Source of the DNA: Alphaproteobacteria bacterium
GTDB lineage: Bacteria; Pseudomonadota; Alphaproteobacteria; Micropepsales; Micropepsaceae
Direction: 5' to 3'
Assembly (NCBI GenBank): GCA_003451645.1
Contig: DMER01000091.1
Coordinates: 4,075 to 14,438, forward strand
Length of the DNA stretch: 10,364 bases
A program made the position numbers and the translations under genes. The first letter of the stretch is position 1. Each line of letters opens with the position of its first letter. Below are positions 6,595 to 10,364 of the stretch, piece after piece. The notes beneath the pieces were generated by a model that saw only the letters and a program-made list of their open reading frames with translations, had not been told where the DNA came from and did not search any database.

Positions 6595-7446
6595 TCATTC
6601 AGGGTGCGCTTTGCGGTCCAATCCAAGAGCGCTGATGGCTGCGCATGAGAGCGCCATCACGACCAATCCTGGCCATCCGACTATTCCCCGCTCAAAGACA
6701 CCCGCACCCGCAATCGTCAACACTGATAGTGGCGCTGCCGCGTTCAGCGTTCCATGAAAGAGCCCCGCCGCGAGTACTGAGCGCCCTCGCTCAGCTGCCA
6801 TGCCAATAATCGGGGACGCCAACATGCAAAAGATCAGAAAGAATCCTATGCCGAGCACCGGTTCGCCCGGATAGTTGTGGCCCATGGCAATGACCGGCGC
6901 ATGCCAAATTCCCCACGCAAAACCGATGATTAGGTGCCGTGTCCAGAATGTGTGCCCAATGAGCCGGTAAAGCATATAACCCCGCCAGCCCAATTCTTCC
7001 GTAAGGGTTCCAAACATATTGATCAGTGCACCAACGACTAACGCTTGGAAGAGCACAAGGTAATCGAATTGGATTGGCGTCACGCCAAGCGTCTTTTCCG
7101 CCTGGATCATCGCCGGGGCTAAAGCTTGGTGCGGGGGAACATAGCTGACGCCTGGAACACCAAGCGTTGTGAGTTGTGCAGCAACGATGAGGGCGATGGG
7201 GATCGCCCACGCTAGAATCCACCAGACGTTTGGCAGTATGCGGAACCGCAACTTTTCCTTCATTCCGCCTTCCGTCGCGCTCATAACCAGGGCCGCGACT
7301 GCGGGGCCGCTCATGAACACGATCAGGAACAAAGTGGTCGCTCCTGCACTGGATGGCGTGAAGGGTATAGGCACCAGTTTCATGGCGTAAACCGCGTAGG
7401 CCACGCCCCAGCTCCAGGCAAAGGTCAGCATCAGAAAGGCAAGCAT
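6595..7446 (-). CDS. CPBP-family intramembrane metalloprotease
   Basis: This 283-residue multi-span membrane protein belongs to the CPBP (CAAX protease and bacteriocin-processing, formerly Abi) family. These proteins are intramembrane glutamic or metalloproteases linked to bacteriocin self-immunity and to processing of prenylated or secreted peptides. The motifs are complete: TEELGWRG (E150, E151, R155), FAWGIWHAP (H182) and LFHGTLN (H231, N235). At least seven hydrophobic segments are visible. ATG 7446 begins directly with a membrane segment and has GGGGGA six bases upstream; the open frame to 7521 overlaps the upstream gene and is not needed. It is the third gene of a leftward unit with the ArsR and SdpI-like genes, 41 bases behind the latter. 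Its stop is followed after nine bases by the left direct repeat. The substrate is unknown. Confidence 0.88.
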   Translation of the reverse strand: MLAFLMLTFAWSWGVAYAVYAMKLVPIPFTPSSAGATTLFLIVFMSGPAVAALVMSATEGGMKEKLRFRILPNVWWILAWAIPIALIVAAQLTTLGVPGVSYVPPHQALAPAMIQAEKTLGVTPIQFDYLVLFQALVVGALINMFGTLTEELGWRGYMLYRLIGHTFWTRHLIIGFAWGIWHAPVIAMGHNYPGEPVLGIGFFLIFCMLASPIIGMAAERGRSVLAAGLFHGTLNAAAPLSVLTIAGAGVFERGIVGWPGLVVMALSCAAISALGLDRKAHPE

Positions 7447-7487
7447 CGTAGTTCCCCCGTTCCCCCGTCTACCGCCAGGTCCGCTCC

Positions 7488-8186
7488 TCAGCTTGAGTGG
7501 CGTTCCGGATCGGTGCGCCAAAAGTGGTAGGACAACACCACGCCCAGAAGTGTCGCACCCAGTATCCCGGCTGCGAGCACAATCGTTGCGACCATCAGTC
7601 CGCCAAAAGCCAAAGCCACCCCTGTGGCGAGCCCAACGGCCATGTAAAGGGCGCCCACAATTCTATGCGTTCGCTGCCAAGAATAGTCGCTCGACAATGT
7701 CCAAGGTGTACGAAAGCCGAGGAAGAAATTTGAACGGGTCTTGCCCATGAAATTGCCAATGACGATCATCAGTGCCGCAACCGCCGCGATGATAACTGGC
7801 GCCACCCATTCAGGGCTTCCCAAGGCCGCCACAATCAACGCTGCATGCGTCAGCGAAATGACGGCAAGAACTCCGATCCAAACCGCGTAATAGAATGTGC
7901 CACTGGTCGTCAGGTTTTGCCGCCGTGGATCGATCAATGGAACAAGAGCCATCAAGAGGCCGACAAGCAGCGCTACGATGGGAACGGTTGCTAGTGCCTC
8001 CCACTTGCTGCCGTAGCGGTCTGGCCGTCCATCAATGCCGAAATGGACGGGAACCCTGTCGGGAACATCGTCCCAGACCCAAAAGGAGGCTGTCGCCATT
8101 GCAGTGACGGCTAAAAGCGTGATGATCACACCCGGCACCACATTCAGCGCGGGCCGTGATTCGTTGGTCTCGTCCGGCTCATTCAT
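7488..8186 (-). CDS. SdpI-family membrane protein (DUF1648 plus SdpI domain)
   Basis: This 232-residue integral membrane protein resembles Bacillus SdpI, which protects cells against the SdpC toxin and, when it senses toxin, holds the SdpR repressor at the membrane. An N-terminal DUF1648-type segment carries DRVPVHFGIDGRPDRYGSK (43-61) after the first membrane helix. The SdpI signature follows as GNFMGKTRSNFFLGFRTPWT (144-163) and WQRTHR (170-175), with about six hydrophobic segments in all. ATG 8186 overlaps the repressor gene by eight bases. In-frame GTG 8195 is an alternative with GGGGGAG five bases upstream and would add three residues. No toxin gene like sdpC, nor sdpA or sdpB, lies in the window, so the ligand is unknown. 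Toxin resistance and signal reception are inferred from the family. Confidence 0.9.
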   Translation of the reverse strand: MNEPDETNESRPALNVVPGVIITLLAVTAMATASFWVWDDVPDRVPVHFGIDGRPDRYGSKWEALATVPIVALLVGLLMALVPLIDPRRQNLTTSGTFYYAVWIGVLAVISLTHAALIVAALGSPEWVAPVIIAAVAALMIVIGNFMGKTRSNFFLGFRTPWTLSSDYSWQRTHRIVGALYMAVGLATGVALAFGGLMVATIVLAAGILGATLLGVVLSYHFWRTDPERHSS

Positions 8187-8469
8187 CCTGGTCACCGTCG
8201 CTCCCCCTCTTGCCGACACCGCCCAGGTCCATCATTGCTGCGATGATCTGCTCCAGAACCGATTCATTCAGCCTATAGATGATGGTTGTTCCTTTGCGTT
8301 CCGTCGTAACCAAATTGGCGTTCTTCAAGACATTGAAATGTCCGGAAAGTGTCGCCTTCGAAACGGGAAACGCGCTGGCTAGCTCGCCCGCACTCATCGC
8401 CCGCTTGCGGAGCAGTTTCAGGATTTCCCTGCGCACTGGATGTGCCAGCGCTTCAAAAACGCTCTGCAT
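8179..8469 (-). CDS. ArsR-family repressor, SdpR-like autorepressor
   Basis: This 96-residue winged-helix regulator has FEALAHPVRREILKLL (5-20), the helix-turn-helix at about 26-48 with the recognition helix in SKATLSGHFNVLK, and a wing TTERKGTTIIY (55-65). It has no cysteines, so the classical ArsR/SmtB metal site is absent. The overall pattern closely resembles Bacillus SdpR as I remember it. It heads the unit and overlaps the SdpI-like gene by eight bases, the same pairing as sdpR-sdpI. A perfect inverted repeat covers its candidate -35 element, as expected of an autorepressor. No ribosome binding site precedes ATG 8469, and the candidate promoter places the transcript start at or beside the ATG, so the message may be leaderless. 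Silencing of the whole cassette until the membrane protein captures the repressor is inference. Confidence 0.9.
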   Translation of the reverse strand: MQSVFEALAHPVRREILKLLRKRAMSAGELASAFPVSKATLSGHFNVLKNANLVTTERKGTTIIYRLNESVLEQIIAAMMDLGGVGKRGSDGDQDE

Positions 8470-8475
8470 TGCTGT

Positions 8476-8505
8476 TATTTAGGCATTGAACGAAATATAT
8501 GTCAA
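8476..8505 (-). promoter_or_regulatory. Promoter of the arsR-sdpI-CPBP cassette
   Basis: On the minus strand a perfect -35 TTGACA (8505-8500) is followed by an 18-base spacer and TAAATA (8481-8476), a weak -10. The start point would fall at about 8469-8470, at the first base of the repressor ATG. The lack of any Shine-Dalgarno sequence fits this. The -35 is convincing and the -10 less so. Confidence 0.5.
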
Positions 8506-8516
8506 CATACTGACAT
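8499..8516. promoter_or_regulatory. Candidate operator of the ArsR repressor
   Basis: There is a perfect inverted repeat, ATGTCA and TGACAT, with the 6-base spacer ACATAC. One arm overlaps the -35 TTGACA of the cassette promoter, so a bound dimer would block RNA polymerase. The repressor's own gene begins 30 bases away. Assignment to this regulator rests on position and symmetry. Confidence 0.55.
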
Positions 8517-8533
8517 CATTGAAAACGCCTCTG

Positions 8534-9055
8534 TCAGACAAACATCTTGCGCATAAATAGCCGCTGCGTCATGTCGAGTTGGAGCGCTTGGGATTGCCAG
8601 CTGCGCTCATGGGCTGGGCCCAACGCGCTGCGCGGCCATTCGTGAAAGCCCTGCCGCGCGTAATAGGGCCGGTTCCATGGCACATCGCGAAAGGTTGCCA
8701 GCGTCAGGCCTTTGAGGCCTTGCGCGCGTGCCCAATCCTCGCAGGCGGCAATGAGCTTGACGCCGAGCTTGTGGCCCGCATGTGCAGGGTGGACATCCAG
8801 CTCATAAATGAAACCGTAACCGTCCGCCGGGCCTGCGGCGAGGAACCCAACAGGCACCTCGCGATGCGCCGCGATCCACAATGTGCCTTGCTCTACCAAG
8901 TTGCGCGCGAGGCTTTGCGGGAAATGATCGACGCGTGAGAGCTCCGCGACCTCCGGCATGCCGGCTTCGGCGAAGCGCCTGCCAGCCTCCGCCTCGATGT
9001 CGGGCAGCGCGGGCAGATCTTCCTCCCGCGCTACCCTGATCGCATAGTCCGTCAC
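8534..9055 (-). CDS. GNAT-family N-acetyltransferase with cassette repeat in its 3' end
   Basis: This 173-residue acetyltransferase uses acetyl-CoA; the acceptor is unknown. The layout is IRVAREEDLPALPDIE (6-21), LWIAAHREVPVGFLA (59-73), the cofactor region ELDVHPAHAGHKLGVKLI (85-102) with the glycine loop AGHKLG, and TFRDVPWNRPYYARQGF (121-137). The start is GTG 9055, two bases after the thiolase stop, so the two are co-transcribed and probably coupled. Residues 160-168 (LDMTQRLFM) are encoded by the right copy of the 29-base direct repeat. After it only five codons (RKMFV) remain before the stop at 8534. The tail may therefore have been replaced when the neighbouring cassette arrived. The left repeat copy would encode LDMTKRLFM, with K where this gene has Q. 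Confidence 0.88.
   Translation of the reverse strand: MTDYAIRVAREEDLPALPDIEAEAGRRFAEAGMPEVAELSRVDHFPQSLARNLVEQGTLWIAAHREVPVGFLAAGPADGYGFIYELDVHPAHAGHKLGVKLIAACEDWARAQGLKGLTLATFRDVPWNRPYYARQGFHEWPRSALGPAHERSWQSQALQLDMTQRLFMRKMFV
8552..8580. repeat. Direct repeat copy 2 (29 bases), right edge of the cassette
   Basis: This is the partner of 6557-6585, identical at 28 of 29 positions and in the same orientation, 1,995 bases away. It lies inside the last codons of the GNAT gene. Between it and the repressor gene are only the GNAT stop and the cassette promoter and operator. A chance match of this length in ten kilobases is very unlikely. Confidence 0.85.
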
Positions 9056-9057
9056 GC

Positions 9058-10242
9058 TCAGTGGACGACCTCAAACAAGCCCGCCGCGCCCATGCCGCCG
9101 CCAATGCACATGGTGACGACCACGTTCTTGGCCTTGCGGCGGCGGCCTTCGAGCAGGGCCGAGCCGGTCAGCCTGGCGCCCGTCATGCCAAAGGGGTGGC
9201 CGATCGAGATCGAGCCGCCATTGACGTTGAGCTTGTCGTGGGGGATCTCCAGCTTGTCGGCGCAATAAAGCACCTGGCTCGCAAAGGCCTCGTTCAGCTC
9301 CCATAGGTCGATGTCGTGGACCTTGAGGCCGTGGCGCTCCAGAAGCCGAGGCACCGCGAACACAGGGCCGATGCCCATCTCGTCGGGTTCGCAGCCTGCA
9401 ACGGCAAAGCCCTTGAAAATGCCGAGCGGTTTGAGACCGCGCTTGGCCGCCTCTTTGCCTTCCATCACGACGACGGCCGCCGCGCCATCCGACAATTGGC
9501 TGGCGTTGCCTGCGGTGATGAACTTGCCCTCGCCCTTGACGGGCTTCAAGCCCGCGAGGCCCTCATAGGTCGTATCCGGGCGGTTGCATTCGTCCTTTGT
9601 GACCGTGTACGGAACAACCTTGGTTTCGCCCGTTTCTTTGTTGGTCATGGTCATCTGGGTTTCCATGGCCACGATCTCGTCGCCGAACTTGCCCGATTGC
9701 TGAGCGGCTGCCGTGCGGCGCTGGCTCTCCAGAGCATAGTGGTCTTGGCGTTCGCGGGTGATGCCATAGCGCTGCGCCACGATGTCGGCCGTGTCGATCA
9801 TGGCCATCCACAGAGCTGGCTTCATCTGCATCAGCTTTTCTTCGGTGATGCGGTTGATGTTGATCGAGCCTTGGACGAGCGAGATCGATTCCACGCCTGC
9901 GCCAATCGCGACCGGCACGCCTTCGTTCAGAACCCGGCCCGCTGCCACCGCAATCGATTGCAAACCGCTTGAGCAGAAGCGGTTGATCGTGGTGCCGGAT
10001 GTGGTGACGGGGCAGCCCGCCAATACGGCTGCAAGCCTGCCGATGTTTTGCCCAGTGGCGCCTTCTGGCAGGCCGCAGCCCATGATGACATCTTCGACCT
10101 CACCTGGCGCGATCTTGGCGCGCTCGATTGCATGCTTGATTGCGTGGCCCGCCATCGCGGCGCCATGCGTATTGTTGAACCCGCCGCGATAAGATTTTGC
10201 GAGCCCTGTGCGGGCGGTGGAGACAATAACGGCTTCGCGCAT
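9058..10242 (-). CDS. Acetyl-CoA C-acyltransferase (thiolase)
   Basis: This 394-residue thiolase would cleave 3-ketoacyl-CoA with CoA in beta-oxidation, or condense two acyl-CoA units in reverse. All catalytic signatures are present: nucleophile C90 in [15 protein letters not shown] in the ELNEAFASQ loop, H349 in [16 protein letters not shown], and C379 in [13 protein letters not shown]. The start [13 protein letters not shown] is typical, the length is normal for the family, and AAGGA lies eight bases before ATG 10242. The N-terminal region ([13 protein letters not shown]) resembles the FadA/PaaJ-type acyltransferases more than short-chain acetoacetyl-CoA thiolases, but chain-length preference cannot be read here. 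No hydroxyacyl-CoA dehydrogenase or acyl-CoA dehydrogenase gene is adjacent in the window. The next gene, a GNAT, follows after two bases. Confidence 0.95.
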   Translation of the reverse strand: MREAVIVSTARTGLAKSYRGGFNNTHGAAMAGHAIKHAIERAKIAPGEVEDVIMGCGLPEGATGQNIGRLAAVLAGCPVTTSGTTINRFCSSGLQSIAVAAGRVLNEGVPVAIGAGVESISLVQGSININRITEEKLMQMKPALWMAMIDTADIVAQRYGITRERQDHYALESQRRTAAAQQSGKFGDEIVAMETQMTMTNKETGETKVVPYTVTKDECNRPDTTYEGLAGLKPVKGEGKFITAGNASQLSDGAAAVVVMEGKEAAKRGLKPLGIFKGFAVAGCEPDEMGIGPVFAVPRLLERHGLKVHDIDLWELNEAFASQVLYCADKLEIPHDKLNVNGGSISIGHPFGMTGARLTGSALLEGRRRKAKNVVVTMCIGGGMGAAGLFEVVH

Positions 10243-10336
10243 CGTGGTGTCCTTCCTTGTTGTGAATGGTGGTGGGCGAGCCTAACCCCAGGCGTCGGCG
10301 TTTGGCGAGAGGGGATTGGCTCAAATGCCATTCACG

Positions 10337-10364
10337 AAAAAAGGCCCGCAGGTACCTGCGGGCC
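10337..10364 (-). terminator. Intrinsic terminator of a minus-strand gene beyond the right edge
   Basis: There is a perfect 22-base palindrome at 10343-10364, with arms GGCCCGCAG and CTGCGGGCC around GTAC. On the minus strand it is followed by six T (10342-10337). A GC-rich stem and T-tract make a textbook Rho-independent terminator. It isolates the thiolase unit from whatever gene lies to the right. It may be bidirectional if a T-tract follows outside the window. Confidence 0.85.

Noticed and set aside
8179..8469. A metal-sensing ArsR/SmtB regulator.
   Set aside because: The protein has no cysteines, and its SdpI partner points to an SdpR-type role.
6557..8580. A classical transposon or integrative element as the source of the direct repeats.
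   Set aside because: No transposase, integrase or terminal inverted repeats were found, and 29 bases is too long for a usual target duplication; only a repeat-bounded cassette is claimed.
10262..10335. An 8-base inverted pair, GTGAATGG and CCATTCAC, in front of the thiolase.
   Set aside because: The arms are 58 bases apart and match no promoter or operator pattern; interesting only if conserved.

Overview
The window reads as chromosomal DNA from a high-GC, Gram-negative bacterium, most likely an alphaproteobacterium. The reasons are a periplasmic redoxin with a CPYV active-site motif, a DsbD-type membrane reductase with a large N-terminal periplasmic part, several GNAT genes in translationally coupled pairs, and a FadA/PaaJ-like thiolase. 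The genus cannot be named from the sequence alone. No rRNA, tRNA, CRISPR array, transposase or integrase was found. No stretch longer than about 140 bases lacks a gene or gene remnant.

Left part, minus strand (1-4871). An unrecognised partial gene runs off the left edge (1-646). To its right, transcribed leftward, is a three-gene envelope thiol-redox operon. It encodes a DsbD/ScsB-like inner-membrane electron transporter (2562-4871), a secreted redoxin (1899-2504) and a secreted TPR protein (740-1891). The TPR protein carries two identically spaced cysteine pairs, so it may be a client of the other two.

Middle part, plus strand (5009-6089). An NADP-dependent oxidoreductase remnant keeps its ribosome binding site, start and apparent C-terminus but has lost almost all of its middle. 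It overlaps by ATGA with a GNAT gene, which overlaps by GTGA with a second, related GNAT gene.

Right part, minus strand (6156-10364). A small secreted protein with a TIMP/netrin-like cysteine pattern (6156-6518) converges on the GNAT pair. Next to it is a three-gene cassette: an SdpR-like ArsR repressor, an SdpI-family membrane protein and a CPBP membrane protease (6595-8469). By hand counts of sample rows the cassette has lower GC than its surroundings. It is bounded by two direct repeats that match at 28 of 29 positions (6557-6585 and 8552-8580), one of them inside the 3' end of a third GNAT gene (8534-9055). That GNAT gene follows a thiolase (9058-10242) with a 2-base gap. The window ends in a strong intrinsic terminator that serves a minus-strand gene to the right.

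The most interesting reading is that the repressor-immunity-protease cassette was inserted at the 3' end of a GNAT gene. It may have separated an ancestral thiolase-GNAT-TIMP-like gene order. The cassette looks like the immunity half of the Bacillus Sdp killing system, with no toxin gene present.
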